Assembly (NCBI RefSeq): GCF_018294505.1
Contig: NC_057794.1
Coordinates: 189,632,237 to 189,696,236, forward strand
Length of the DNA stretch: 64,000 nucleotides
Origin: Triticum aestivum
Taxonomy: Eukaryota; Streptophyta; Magnoliopsida; Poales; Poaceae
Reading direction: 5' to 3'
Shown here: in pieces, positions 47,616 to 58,339 of the stretch
How the letters are laid out: each line of letters opens with the position of its first letter
Position numbering within the stretch: the first letter of the stretch is position 1
Made by a program: the position numbers and the translations under genes
The notes under the pieces: model-generated
Databases searched by the model: none
Told to the model about the DNA's origin: nothing
The model's input: only the letters and a program-made list of their open reading frames with translations

Positions 47616-49208
47616 TCAACCGGCGTGGTGTCCACAATCCCCTTCATGGATTTCTCTTAAGATTTCATAGCCTTCCTCAGGAGAAACACAATGTTGAAAC
47701 GGCCCTGATACACTGCGACGATGCAATTCACCATTGACAATCGTCATAGACTTGGATCGCCGGATTATTTGCCTGGCTAGAATCTCGTCCTCTGGTAACT
47801 CCCCCCGGTTCATGTACCTAAGATAAGGAACTGTCCAATCCGGAATAGCATGCAATGCTGCCACCAATTGAGCCTCCGGATCAGGAATAGCCAAATCCGC
47901 TTCACCTGGGAGCTTGACTGACGGGTTGTGCAGCACGTCCAGAAAGATATTAGGCGGGACCGGTTTGCGCTGAGAGCCCAAACGGCTTAAAGCGTCCGCC
48001 GCTTCATTCTTCCGACGGTCCACATGATCCACTTGATAACCCTGGAAGCAACCCGCAATATTATCCACTTCCCGACGATATGCAGTCATGAGCGGGTCCC
48101 TAGAATCCCAAGTGCCAGACACCTGTTGAACCACGAGATCCGAGTCACCGAAGCACTTAACCCAGCTTAAGTTCATCTCTTTAGCCATCCGGAGACCATG
48201 GAGCAAGGCTTCATACTCAGCTGCATTATTAGTGCAAGGGAACATTAAGCGGAGAACATAACAAAACTTATCGCCTCGTGGGGAAGTTAACACGACTCCA
48301 GCCCCCGAGCCTTCCAGTTGCCTGGATCCATCAAAATGAATAGTCCAATATGTGTGATCCGGCTTCTCCTCTGGTGCTTGTAGCTCCGTCCAGTCATTGA
48401 TGAAATCAACAAGTGCTTGAGACTTCACCGCCGTCCGAGGCACATAGTTCAGTTCATGTGGCCCAAGCTCTATAGCCCACTTGGCAATCCGGCCAGTTGC
48501 CTCCCGGTTCTGTATGATATCACCCAAGGGAGCTGAACTGACCACTGTGATGGGGTGCCCTTGAAAATACTGCTTCAACTTCTGACTGGCCATGAAAACA
48601 CCATAGACCAGCTTCTGCCAATGCGGATACCTTTGCTTGGATTCAATAAGCACCTCGCTGATATAATAAACCGGCCGCTGAACCGGATATTCCTTGCCTG
48701 CCTCCTTGCGTTCCACCACAATAGCCACGCTAACTGCCCGAGCATTGGCTGCTACGTATAATAATAGTGGCTCCTTGTCGACTGGAGCTGCAAGAACAGG
48801 CGGATTGGCTAACTGCCGCTTCAAGTCCTCAAATGCTTCATCAGCAGCCGGACTCCAAATGAAATGGTCTGTCTTCCTCAGCATTTGGTACAAAGGAATG
48901 GCCTTCTCTCCGAGGCGGCTGATAAACCGTCTTAGTGCGGCAATCCGGCCCGCCAAACGCTGAACATCATTGATGCACTTCGGTTTAGCCAGGGAGGTGA
49001 TAGCTGTAATCTTCTCCGGATTAGCCTCAATTCCTCTATTAGACACCAGGAAACCCAGTAACTTGCCTGCCGGCACACCAAAGACACACTTGGCTAGACT
49101 AAGCATCATCTTGTAAACCCGCAAGTTGTCAAAGGTTTCCTTCAAGTCATCCACCAGCGTCTCCTTCTGCCTTGACTTTACTACAATATCATCCACATAG
49201 GCGTGCAC
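47616..49208 (-). pseudogene. Tat-2 pol: RT end, RNase H and second RNase H
   Basis: 530 codons. It starts in the RT palm with YVDDIVVKS (49188-49199 encodes YVDD), then the RT connection. The Gypsy RNase H follows in degenerate form: the catalytic region reads LLLYVAANARAVS, where an active enzyme would have Asp. It is followed by PEEKPDHTYWTIHFDGSRQL, NNAAEYEALLHGLRMA, CFGDSDLVVQQV and EAADALSRL, a complete archaeal-type RNase H with its acidic residues. The pairing of a decayed first and intact second RNase H is typical of Tat elements. The frame ends at a TGA in the integrase zinc region. Confidence 0.88.
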
Positions 49209-49247
49209 ATTGCGGCCGATCTGTTTATGCAGGCAATTCTGTACACA

Positions 49248-49718
49248 CTATTGATAGGTGGCTTGGGCACTCTTGAGTCCGAAGGGCATAGATACATAGC
49301 AGAAGGCTCCAAAGGGAGTAATAAACGCTGTTTTCTCCTGGTCCTTAACCGCCATTTTGATCTGATGATATCCAGAGTATGCATCCAAAAAACTCAAACG
49401 CTCACAACCCGCCGTGGCATCAATGATCTGGTCAATGCGGGGGAGGGCAAAAGGATCCGCTGGACAGGCCCTATTAAGATCTGTGTAATCCACACACATA
49501 CGCCAAGTGCCATTTTTCTTCAGAACCAGCACCGGATTAGCAAGCCACTCTAGATGGAACACCTCAATGATAAAGCCAGCTGCCAAAAGCCTGGCCACTT
49601 CCTCTCCAATGGCCTTTCGCCTTTCTTCGTTAAACCGGCGGAGGAATTGTTTCACCGGTTTATACCTAGGATCCACATTAAGAGTGTGCTCAGCGAGTTC
49701 CCTCGGTACACCTGGCAT
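49248..49718 (-). pseudogene. Tat-2 pol: reverse transcriptase, N-terminal part
   Basis: Contains VKQFLRRFNEERRKAIGEEV, ANPVLVLKKNGTWRMCVDYT (fingers) and FLDAYSGYHQIKM (the FLDAYSGY block with the first catalytic Asp), then TPFGAFCYVSMPFGLKSA. A TAG at 49248-49250 separates it from the YVDD part, which follows in the same frame 40 bases later. Confidence 0.9.
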
Positions 49719-49814
49719 GTCGGATGGTTTCCATGCGAAGATGTCCCGATTCTCACGGATGAACTCGACGAGCGCGCTTTCCTATTTGGGATCCAAATTG
49801 GCACTGACAGTGAA

Positions 49815-50594
49815 CTACTTAGATGAATCGCCGGGCACGAAGTCAACAAGCTTGGTCTCAGCTGCCGATTTGAACTTCAGATCTGAATCATGCTCCATAG
49901 TCGGCTTCTTCAATGGAGTCATATCCGCCGGATCAACATTGTCCTTATAGTACTTCAACTCCTCTGTGGCACAGACCAACTCTGCATAAGCCGCATCACC
50001 TTCCTCACATTCCAAAGCGACCCTACGGCTCCCATGAACCGTTATTGTCCCCTTGTAACCCGGCATCTTGAGCTGCAAGTAGATATAACAAGGCCGCGCC
50101 ATGAACCTGGCGTAAGCCGGCCGGCCAAACAAGGCATGATATGGGCTCCGGATCTTCACCACCTCAAATGTTAGTTTTTCCGACCGGGAGTCGTGCTCGT
50201 CCCCAAAATCCACGTCCAGGGCTATCTTACCAACAGGATATGCAGATTTGCCAGGCACCACCCCATGGAACACCGTATTAGACGGTCTGAGATCTTTGTC
50301 TGTTAAACCCATGCGGCGGAATGTCTCATAGTACAGTACGTTAATACTGCTTCCTCCATCCATGAGTACCCTGGTGAATTTATAACCCCCCACCTGAGGG
50401 TCTACCACTAATGCTAGCTGGCCCGGATTATCAACCCGGGGCGGGTGATCCTCTCTGCTCCACACGATAGGCTGCTCCGACCAGCGCAAGTAACGTGGTA
50501 AGGCCGGTTCAACAGAATTCACCACTCGCTTGTGGAGTTTTCGGTCGCGTTTATCCAAGCTAGTTGTGAAAACATGATATTGCCCATTGTTCAA
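49815..50594 (-). pseudogene. Tat-2 protease region
   Basis: The frame contains VLMDGGSSINVLYYETFRRM, where DGGSS is the Tat-type form of the retropepsin active site, followed by the FHGVVPGKSAYPVG and FGRPAYARFMA blocks. Two in-frame TAG codons (49815-49817 and 49782-49784) separate it from RT. The frame is otherwise continuous with both gag and RT. Confidence 0.88.
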
Positions 50595-50624
50595 CTGTTT
50601 TGGCTGGCTCTGATAACCCGACTG

Positions 50625-52574
50625 CTACAGCTGCTGCTGCTGGCCGTTCTGATTATTCTGGTGAGTGTGACCGCCCTGATTGCGACCTGAACCGGAAGCT
50701 CCATCGTGATCCGGCCCATGAAAACCGGATCCTGAACCGCCACCTGACCCGTGATCATACCGGAAGGCATTAGAGTTTTTAAACTCCTGCATGATATAAC
50801 AATCCTTCCAAAGATGGTTAGCCGGCGCCTCCTTCGTCCCGTGCTTCGGGCAAGGCTGATTCAGCAAATAACTCAAGCGGCTTGCGTTAGGATTGGGAGC
50901 CCCATTACGATTTGCCGCTTTACCTCTGCGCCGCTGCCCCCTGTCCTGTGCATTAGTGTTGGCCACAAAGTCCATGCTGCCATCCGCCTTGCGCTTGCCT
51001 CCGTTTCCATGACCCGCCGGTTTGTACTGCTGCTGTTTGGAGTTGCTATTCTTCCTTCCCTTCCCTGCTTCATCATCATCAGTCTCGGGATCCTTGGTAC
51101 TGTCCGAATCAGCATACTTCACTAGAGCGGCCATGAGGGTTCCCATGTCATTACAGAACCGCTTCATGCGTCCCAATTTCAATTTTAAAGGCTCAAACCG
51201 GCAGTTGCCTTCCAGGGTTAAGATCGCAGAGTCAGCATTAATCCTGTCGGACGAGTGCAAAATTTCCGAAACGCGGCGCACCCAATGGGTCGTTGATTCT
51301 CCTTCCCCTTGGACACAAGCCGCCAGGTCTACTATGGACTTGGGCTGCTTACACGTATCCTTGAAATTCTGGATAAACCGGGCCCGCAACTGGGCCCATG
51401 AGCCGACAGAATTGGGCGGTAGGCTCTTCAACCAGGTACGAGCCGTGCCTTCAAGCATCATGGTGAAGTATTTTGCACACGCGGTCTCATCCACGTCTAA
51501 CATTTCCATGGCCATCTCATAACTCTCTATCCACGCTTCAGGGGATAAATCAGCGGTGTAATTCGGCACCTTGCGTGAACCCTTGAAATCTTTGGGCAGG
51601 CGCACATTGCGTAAAGCGGGGATTAAACAAGGCACTCCCAAAGCGGATGCGACTCCTGGTCCGGCGAAGGTGGTAGGGCGAACCGGTGTAAGTTGACCTG
51701 CATCATCCTGGGCTGCTAACTCGGCCTCCCTCCGTGCCCGGGCCCGGTCCACCACATCTTGAGCATCACGAACACCACCTGCCAGGTTATTGCCACGGGC
51801 CACTTCACGGCCTCGCGCATTGCTCGATATGGCCGGTTCATCCAAGCGCCTGCTATAGCTCTGGCTCGGACGGGGCGTAGAGTGAATCCGATCACGACTG
51901 TATGAATATGCTTCCTGCTGAATCAGCGCGGTCCGGAGAAGCTCCTTAACCCGGCGCGTCTCTATCGCTTGCGGAGAGTCCCCTTCAACTGGGATAGCCT
52001 CTAATCGCGCGGCAGCTGCAACAAGGTTGTCCATAGGATTAGAATAATGACCTGGGGGCGTCTGGACCGGCGGAAGAATCACAATGTTCTGCTGAGGAGG
52101 TTCCATCAAGCGAGGTTGGATCGTCCCCCCTGGTCCTGGTGCCTCAATCCGATTTGTCTCCGGGTGCTGCGGCGGATTACTGGGTCCAGCTCCTGGAGTG
52201 TGAAAGAGATTCCGGGGATCAAACCCTAACGGCAGGCGTGATCTGTGCTTCCGCTTTAAGACCTCCTGTGATGCGTTCTGGTCAAGCATGAGCTTATAAG
52301 CCTGTGCGTCCAAAGCGGCCCGCTCTGCGGCCATCCTGTCTTTTTCTGCGGCCAGATCCGCTTTGGCTTGCACGATCTGCTCTCTCACCTTTGCAATTTC
52401 TGCATTATGGGCCTCCTGATCCGCCGGATTGTCCTCTGCCATAAGCGCGGCTAGTGCATCAAACATATCAGATAGAACTTGAACCGGCGGGTGCACAAGG
52501 CCTCCTGCCCCTGCTGATCCGGAGAGCATCGCTGCGGCGGTCGAAGAGTGATTCGCCGCCTGTGTGCCGGCCAT
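50625..52574 (-). pseudogene. Tat-2 gag
   Basis: 649 codons from MAGTQAANHSS. Residues ~75-125 form an Ala/Glu/Lys-rich coiled coil (EIAKVREQIVQAKADLAAEK). Residues ~325-450 hold the capsid-like retrotransposon gag domain (AWIESYEMAMEMLDVDE, TARTWLKSLPPNSVGSWAQL, FIQNFKDTCKQP). The basic C-terminal part (KNSNSKQQQ, GQRRRGKAANRN) and a CPKH...H-type segment precede a Gln/Gly-rich tail. A TAG at 50625 ends it. Downstream protease is in the same frame 10 codons later, so gag and pol were one frame. Confidence 0.88.
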
Positions 52575-52658
52575 GAATATTCCAACCTGGTTGACCTGGC
52601 CTGGGGGGTCCAGAATACTGTCGCCATCGGAAGAGCCCCTAACCTGGTCGTCTTGTAA

Positions 52659-52991
52659 CTAGTATAGTGATTCGGTCTCTCCGGTCGAGGACTCGTCGCC
52701 GGAATAGACAACGGTCTCGCTACCGTGTTCTGACTCGTCCTCACGCCATCCTCCGTGGATGACTCCAACGAAGGCATGCTTCACGGCCGGTTTAGCCTGG
52801 GTAGATCTCGCACGCTGAGCCATCTCGACGAGGTCGATGCAGATGTCCCTCTCAGGCCCCGGCTCACCGATCTTGCCGATGAAAATGTGTATGCCACCAA
52901 AGGGGACCCGGTACCCGTACTCAATCGAATCGGCCTCGGGACCCCATCCTGCGTCATCGATGTAGATCTTGCCACGATGACTCTTGGTCAT
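52659..52991 (-). pseudogene. Leader reading frame between primer site and gag of Tat-2
   Basis: From the ATG at 52991 (MTKSHRGKIYIDDAGWGPEA) the minus strand is open for 110 codons to a TAG at 52659. The frame is also open upstream to the primer site. It is the same frame as gag, and after the TAG it continues without stops into MAGTQ at 52574. It is rich in acidic and Ser residues near its end (SETVVYSGDESSTGETES). It may be the true N-terminus of gag, cut off by one nonsense change, or a short separate leader peptide. No domain recognised. Confidence 0.55.
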
Positions 52992-53061
52992 CTGGCCCAC
53001 AGCATAGACTTCGAGTCCTTTGAGCTTGCCCTCCAAGATCGTCAAACCATCGTGCGACAGC

Positions 53062-53079
53062 CCCACGGTGGGCGCCAAC
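53062..53079 (-). other. Tat-2 primer-binding site
   Basis: Minus strand GTTGGCGCCCACCGTGGG follows the LTR end (CCACGACA). This TTGGCGCC-type site is common in grass Gypsy elements; I do not assign the tRNA. Confidence 0.75.
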
Positions 53080-53563
53080 TGTCGTGGATTTGTCATGGCA
53101 GATGTCCTAGCGAAAGGACTTAGTCGTGGAGCCATCGCTACGAGTTTACTTGAAGGGGTTAAAGCGGACACAAAGACACGAGGGTTTTATACTAGTTCGG
53201 CCCCTTCGATGAAGGTAAAAGCCTACGTCTAGTTGCGATGGAATTGATGTGGTCTCGATGGCTAGGGAGCAAACAAGCTTCGCCTAGACTCGAGTTGTCG
53301 TTCTCCCCCTGAACCGCCGCCGGGTCGTCCCCTTATATACACGGGTGACGCCCGTCGGTCCATAGAGTCCCAACCGGTCCATACTCGTATCCCGGTTGGT
53401 ATCTCTCTGTTCCTAACTCACAATACAAGTTGCACATCAGGCCGGTTTACGGCTACAGGTTCTAAACCGGCTACAGGCCTTGGGCCTTCATCTGTTCATA
53501 CCACTAATGAAGTTATCCCGGCCCAAGCAGGCCAGTTCACGCCTAGTGGTAATATCCCCAACA
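53080..53563 (-). repeat. Tat-2 5' LTR
   Basis: 484 bp, the partner of 26109-26592, followed by the TGTAT target duplication. The TATA-like CCTTATATACACGGG recurs near 53331. Confidence 0.92.
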
Positions 53564-53588
53564 TGTATGATGGCTAACTAAACATGAT

Positions 53589-54922
53589 GAGAGAATTCCT
53601 TATTTGGCCCTTTCTTAAAATATGTTTCCCTTTTTGGCCTTGCAAAATTATTTTTTCCCTTTTTGACACCTAAACTTCATTTTGTTCCTTTAATGACATT
53701 TTCATCACTTTTGGCCACTAACACAATCAGGTGCAATCCAAAAAGTCTTTTTTACCGCTGCTTTAGTTCATAGGTAAAATGAAGAAGAAACCCCATGACC
53801 GAACTTCTCTCCCTATTTCCCACCCCGGTTTGATGCTGCTGCTGCTCATGGCGAGGCGGAGGGTGACGGATCGTCGACCTCGGCATGCATGGAATGGCGT
53901 GTGCCCATGCGCGTGTTCCAGCACTCCTGGCCGGTCGTGGACTTCTTTGTTGGTGTTAAATACGACAATAGCATCCCATACATGTATGCTTGATTACTTG
54001 TGCGTGAACGTGTCCGTGTACTGTAGGACTGGTGTCACTACATCGTGGTAGCTAAAAGAAGGCATAGGAGTTGTTATAAAAAAGGCATAGGAGTTGTGTA
54101 CGTGTGCAACGCCGGGCTATGTAGCTAGCTGTGCTAGCTTTGATCAATCAAGATGGATCGAGCCAGCCGGGCTAGGTAGCTAGCTGTTCTAGCTGGCGAA
54201 GGCGTTGGTGCATCTCGGCCACCAACAAATTCGACTGCTGCGACGCCGGTGGTTGGCGGCCATGGCGTTGGCATCTGTGGCAGGGAGTTGATACCGGAAC
54301 TGCATGTTGCAGCAGCCGTGCGCCATGCGAAAGAGGAGGCAGAGGTAGTTGCCAGGACGGGATGACGAACAAGAGCGACTGCCTCTCATTCCGGGCGAGT
54401 GCTGTCTGGCTGCTCGTGGCCAGCAACACACGCTCTCGTCGTCCTCATCTGCGTGTCGTCCGCGTGGTGTATAGCTGCCGGCTTGCGCGGTCCACTTGTT
54501 CGCAGGATTTATTATGTGTACTGTAGTTTTAAACGTGTGTTAGTTAGAAGATTTAGGAGTATGTGTCGGGGTACTTTGAACGTGATAAATTGTACTTATC
54601 ATAGATATGATTATGCCAGTTGAGCAGATGTTTTCCGTCTTTTGTATTCACGGATCAGTTTAGCTAAGGACAAAAATATTGAAGTGCATATATATGCAAA
54701 ACATCAATAAACTCTTTTACTTAAATATCGTGGACTATCACATAGTGCACTAGGGGTAAAATGGTCTTTTCACCTCATACTTAACATTATTAGTGACTAA
54801 AGGAGACATAAATGTCATTGAGGGAACAAAATAAACTTTAAGTGTCAAAAAGGGAAAAATATTTTATTTTGGGCCAAAAAAGGAAACAAATTTTACGAAA
54901 GGGCCAAATAAGGAATTCTCTC
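53589..54922. mobile_element. Mutator-like (non-autonomous) element, 1334 bp
   Basis: Imperfect terminal inverted repeats of about 130-150 bp begin GAGAGAATTCCTTATTTGGC on both sides. Perfect 9-bp target duplications (AAACATGAT at 53580-53588 and 54923-54931) identify a Mutator-type insertion. No transposase frame. The core (about 53780-54500) is more GC-rich than the arms; it has a minus-strand frame at 54172-54429 ending LLVAEMHQRLRQLEQLAT and a duplicated GGCATAGGAGTTGT. The core may be a captured host-gene fragment (Pack-MULE), which only a search can decide. Confidence 0.85.
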
Positions 54923-54931
54923 AAACATGAT

Positions 54932-55360
54932 AGAATGACATACTTCAAAATATGATGACTATGTAAACAGGATGACATGATATAACTATACGATGTGTCT
55001 ATTAAAGTGGTTGGCATGCCATAAATCACAAACATGCCGTTGATGGAAACATGATGGCATGATATAATTCACGGATAGAATGACATAATTTAAATATGAT
55101 GACTATGTAAACAGGATGAGATGATATAACTATATTATGTCTTTAGAAAATGGGTTGGCATGCCATAATTCAGATACATGCTGTCTATGTAAACATCATG
55201 GCATGGCATAATTCAAATATATGATTTATATACTAAGGAAGTGAGCAGAGGGCAATCGCATATATGATGTGTCAACTAAGGAGATGGCATTCAATATTGT
55301 GTATATGATGTAAAACCAAGCATTGCAATACAACATATGCATTATATGATTAATATAACC
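54932..55360 (-). repeat. 44-bp minisatellite in CACTA copy 2 intron
   Basis: Same degenerate repeat as 180-625, here as GGCATGATATAATTCACATA-type units mixed with AACAGGATGACATGATATAA. It continues between the exon modules to about 56260. Confidence 0.7.
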
Positions 55361-55531
55361 CTGCCAAGTTTGAGCATACACCTCAGGGGGATAATAGGAC
55401 TAGTCATCTCCCTTTGAATCCTCCTCTGAAGAGCTATCTGTAACCAGCAAGATATCTGCTTCAGCAGGTAGCATTGTCTGCTCTGAAGACCTTGTTTTCA
55501 CTCCAGATTTCTCCATCACTAATTCAAATGG
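55361..55531 (-). CDS. Acidic exon module A (CACTA accessory gene)
   Basis: Minus strand, between an acceptor (CAG before CCATTTGAATT) and a donor (TTGGCAG/GGTTAT). Encodes KTRSSEQTMLPAEAD, LLVTDSSSEEDSKGDD and a PPEVYAQTWQ-like end. A one-codon stop after GDD in this copy may reflect decay. Same module as 1-89 and 55856-56025. Confidence 0.5.
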
Positions 55532-55855
55532 CTGATGCATAGGAAGAGCAGTTGAATATACAAACATGTTCGACAAAAGCAATGAGAAATACAAAAAAAG
55601 GACGGCATGATATAATTCACATATATGACGCTTGCCTAAACAACATGGCATCGCATAATTCACATACATAATGCCTTGCAACAAGATAACATTGCATAAT
55701 TCACATATATAATGTCTTGCAACAAGATGGCATTGCATAATTCACATATATGGTAATTAGACACTAAACAGGTGGCATTCACACAAAGCATGTCTAAACT
55801 AAGCAAATGACATAGCAATGCAAGATACCATACGCACGATATGAGCAACATAACC

Positions 55856-56025
55856 CTGCCAAGTTAGTGCATGCACCTCGGGGGGAAATATGACTGGTCA
55901 TCTGTCTCTGAATCCTCCTCTAAGGAGCTATCGGTAACCAGCAAGACATGCGCTTTGTCAGATAGCATTGTCTTCTCTGAAGACCTTGTTTCCAGTCCAA
56001 ATATTTCCATGACCGTGCCAAATGC
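55856..56025 (-). CDS. Acidic exon module B (CACTA accessory gene)
   Basis: Second copy, 495 bp from module A. Reads ETRSSEKTMLSDKAHVLL, then VTDSSLEEDSETDDQSYFPP and a truncated end. Flanked by the same splice-like sequences. Confidence 0.5.
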
Positions 56026-56323
56026 CTGATGCACAGGAAGAGTAATTGAATGTGCTAAAATTGTTGACAAATTTAACATGTAATAAAAAGATGATGGCAT
56101 GATATAATTCACATATAAGATGACTGGCTAACCAGGGTGGCATTGCAAAATTCACATATATGATGCCTAGCTAGACAAGATGGCATTGCATGATTCACAT
56201 ATACAATAAAGAAACTAAACAAATGGCATTGACACAAAGCATGTCTAAACTAAGCAGATGACATCTTTAATGTATGCAGTAAGCAATGCAGGGCACCATA
56301 TGCGTGATATTACCAACATCAGC

Positions 56324-56470
56324 ATGCCAAGTTAGAGCGAAGACCTCATGGGGTAAATAGGAGTGGTCTTGTCCTTCTGAATCCCCCTCATAACAGTTAT
56401 CTTCCACTTGATTACGATCCGAAATGGGTGGAGGGGGGCTGCCTTTGCGCCCACCATGGAATGACGTCTG
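56324..56470 (-). pseudogene. Acidic exon module C (diverged)
   Basis: Third copy about 470 bp further on. Reads NQVEDNCYEGDSEGQDHSYL followed by PHEVFALTWHAD. More diverged than A and B, but the exon end and the period are conserved. Confidence 0.45.
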
Positions 56471-56939
56471 CATGAAATTTTATTGCCACGCAAGGCTCGT
56501 CTCTTTTGCTCTACATGATCAGTTCCATTGTGTACAATAACTGGCATGCATAGGAATAAAACATGGTGAGATTATGTAAGGAGTGCATGCACAAATCCAG
56601 AGTGATGGTAGCAAACTGTGGATAGACCCAAAACCAATGATAGTAGGTAGATAATAGCTTGAGTTAAAAAATACAGATAATGGCTCCTTTAATGTTTGTT
56701 TGCACCCAACATGAAACTCATAGTAGACACCGGAGATTAACTAGATAGTAGACATATAGTACTGATTGCTTCCCCAATATGTACCCCACAACCATTTAAA
56801 AACTCAAGTTTCAACATTAGTTTGGACCTGACTCGGAGTCTAATAGGTGAACACGACGATAATGTAGCATGTCATCATATTAAGCGACGCATAACATAAG
56901 CAGACACGGAAGAGTGCGACCTCTCTTGCGGACCCGTGT

Positions 56940-57140
56940 AGTCCTCAAGGTCATCTGCTCAGTTGATGATGGTAATGCAGTTGCCGTGGCTGCCGGCAGT
57001 GGGGAAGAAGATCTGAGGCGGCGAAAGACAGTCTAGAGAGCGGATCCCTGCTGTGGTGAACCCTTCCGTCGTTGGAGCAGCTGAGCTGGGGTGGAACAGA
57101 GCGCCGCAGGAGCAGGACAAACCACACAAGGTTTTCTTTG
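56940..57140 (-). pseudogene. Second repeated exon type, copy 1 (CACTA)
   Basis: The minus-strand translation contains APTTEGFTTAGIRSL and PPQIFFPTAGS. It matches 57920-58110, which has APTMKPSITAEQYLGL and TPKIFFPSSDS, so an exon of about 190 bp is duplicated with roughly 970-bp spacing. Function unknown. Confidence 0.4.
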
Positions 57141-57169
57141 ACACATATCTGTAACAGAAGTAATTGAGT

Positions 57170-57640
57170 ATGGGCTTGTTTGAATTTGAGGATTCTAACA
57201 ATGCAGGGATAGGAAATAGACAGGAATAGGATAGGAATGCACGTGCAAAATAGAGAATTTCCAAACATAGGATTTCTGCCAATCTGGGTGTTTGATTCAC
57301 AACAATTGGAAGATCAAAGGATGCAAAAAAGCATGGTGAGATTAAGTCAAACCACAAGAAAATGTACGGTTATAATGCTATTATGCTACTATCTCTTAGT
57401 CTTGTGCTTGATGAATAGGAATATGAAAAGGAGGAGAAGTGGAAATTAGAATTCCTACGGTTTTTCTTTCAAGGAGACACTAAAGGAACAAATCCTACAA
57501 TTTTCCTTTGCTCCATTCCTTTGCACCAAATTCATGAAAAGTAGTACCATAGGAAACTTTCCAATTCCGATGTTTTTCATTCACTTTTCCTTTCAAGCAC
57601 TAGCGATTCTAGTAAGCAGGCTTGAGCAAGGAAAATCCTA
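57170..57640. mobile_element. MITE-like insertion (Tourist/Harbinger-like, weak)
   Basis: Begins GGGCTTGTTTGAATTTGAGG, with GGAATAGGATAGGAAT and AGGAATTCTAA-like internal pieces. It resembles the better-defined MITE at 61562-61832 (GGGCTTCTTTGATTC). Ends and target duplication are not clear. Confidence 0.4.
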
Positions 57641-57914
57641 CACTAAATTTTTTTTGTGCTACTTCTATTACTTTGGACCCAGGCCACTACCATACTAGCT
57701 CAACTCCCAGGCCCATCGACAAATGCATAGCTCAAATGCGCAGAGATAAATAATGATGGTGTTCAAGAGAGTCCATCACGGATTGCTAAGTTGCCTGGTA
57801 CCTCACTGCTTGTCATATAGTAGGATAAAATAATCGTATTTCCCGTTACTATGAGTGCTCAGTGGACAATATATATAACATGTAGAGTAAAAAAGAGATG
57901 CAACAAGTGTACAA

Positions 57915-58110
57915 CCTCTTTGGCGAAGCCATGTCGATCTCAGCGTGATTGGGTTGGCCGGTGAGGATGCTCCGGCTGACTTGGCTGTCGGAGGAGGGGA
58001 AGAAGATCTTAGGTGTCTGGAGATGCAGCCCGAGGTACTGCTCCGCTGTGATGGAGGGTTTCATCGTTGGAGCAGCTCCGGTGAGTTGTACAATGCCGAG
58101 GCTGAAGCAG
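57915..58110 (-). pseudogene. Second repeated exon type, copy 2 (CACTA)
   Basis: Minus strand from GGAGCTGCTCCAACGATGAA to a possible donor at CCAAAGAG/GTTGTACAC. Encodes about 60 residues with TPKIFFPSSDSQVSRSILTG and ASPKR. The donor-like GTTGTACACT also ends a third, more diverged unit at about 59040-59210. Confidence 0.45.
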
Positions 58111-58224
58111 GACAAGAGAGAAAATGAACAATGTTAACCTGAGTGGAATTCTAATAGCATCTCCAATACATGACATAAAATACATAACCACAAAGTGCTA
58201 GATGTAAACTACATCAGCCACTCA

Positions 58225-58333
58225 TCTCTGAACTTAACCGTCGAAACTAAATTTAACTGTCGAAACTGAACTTAACTGTCGAAACTGAACTTAACTGCCG
58301 AAACTGAATTTTGCTGTTGAAACTGAACGCACT
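58225..58333 (+). repeat. 19-bp tandem repeat
   Basis: About five units of GAACTTAACTGTCGAAACT with substitutions; the last units drift (TTTTGCTGTTGAAACTGAAC). Confidence 0.85.
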
Positions 58334-58339
58334 AGCAAG

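Larger units (their letters stand above)
26109..53563 (-). mobile_element. Tat-2: Tat-lineage Gypsy retrotransposon (with nested insertion)
   Basis: Two 484-bp LTRs, TG...CA, flanked by identical TGTAT (26104-26108 and 53564-53568). A primer site at 53062-53079 and gag-pol order from right to left give the minus orientation. Domains in order are gag, protease, RT, RNase H, second RNase H and integrase; the second RNase H defines the Tat lineage. The LTRs differ at about 9 of 484 positions by eye, 8 of them transitions. An antisense gene fills the space between pol and the 3' LTR. The 14.6-kb element at 30950-45515 is inserted inside it, so Tat-2 itself is about 12.9 kb. Confidence 0.92.

Noticed and set aside
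46578..49208. Plus-strand short frames opposite Tat-2 pol as additional antisense genes.
   Set aside because: They mirror strongly conserved pol domains and lack promoter or splice context, unlike the 27.5-30.9 kb gene.
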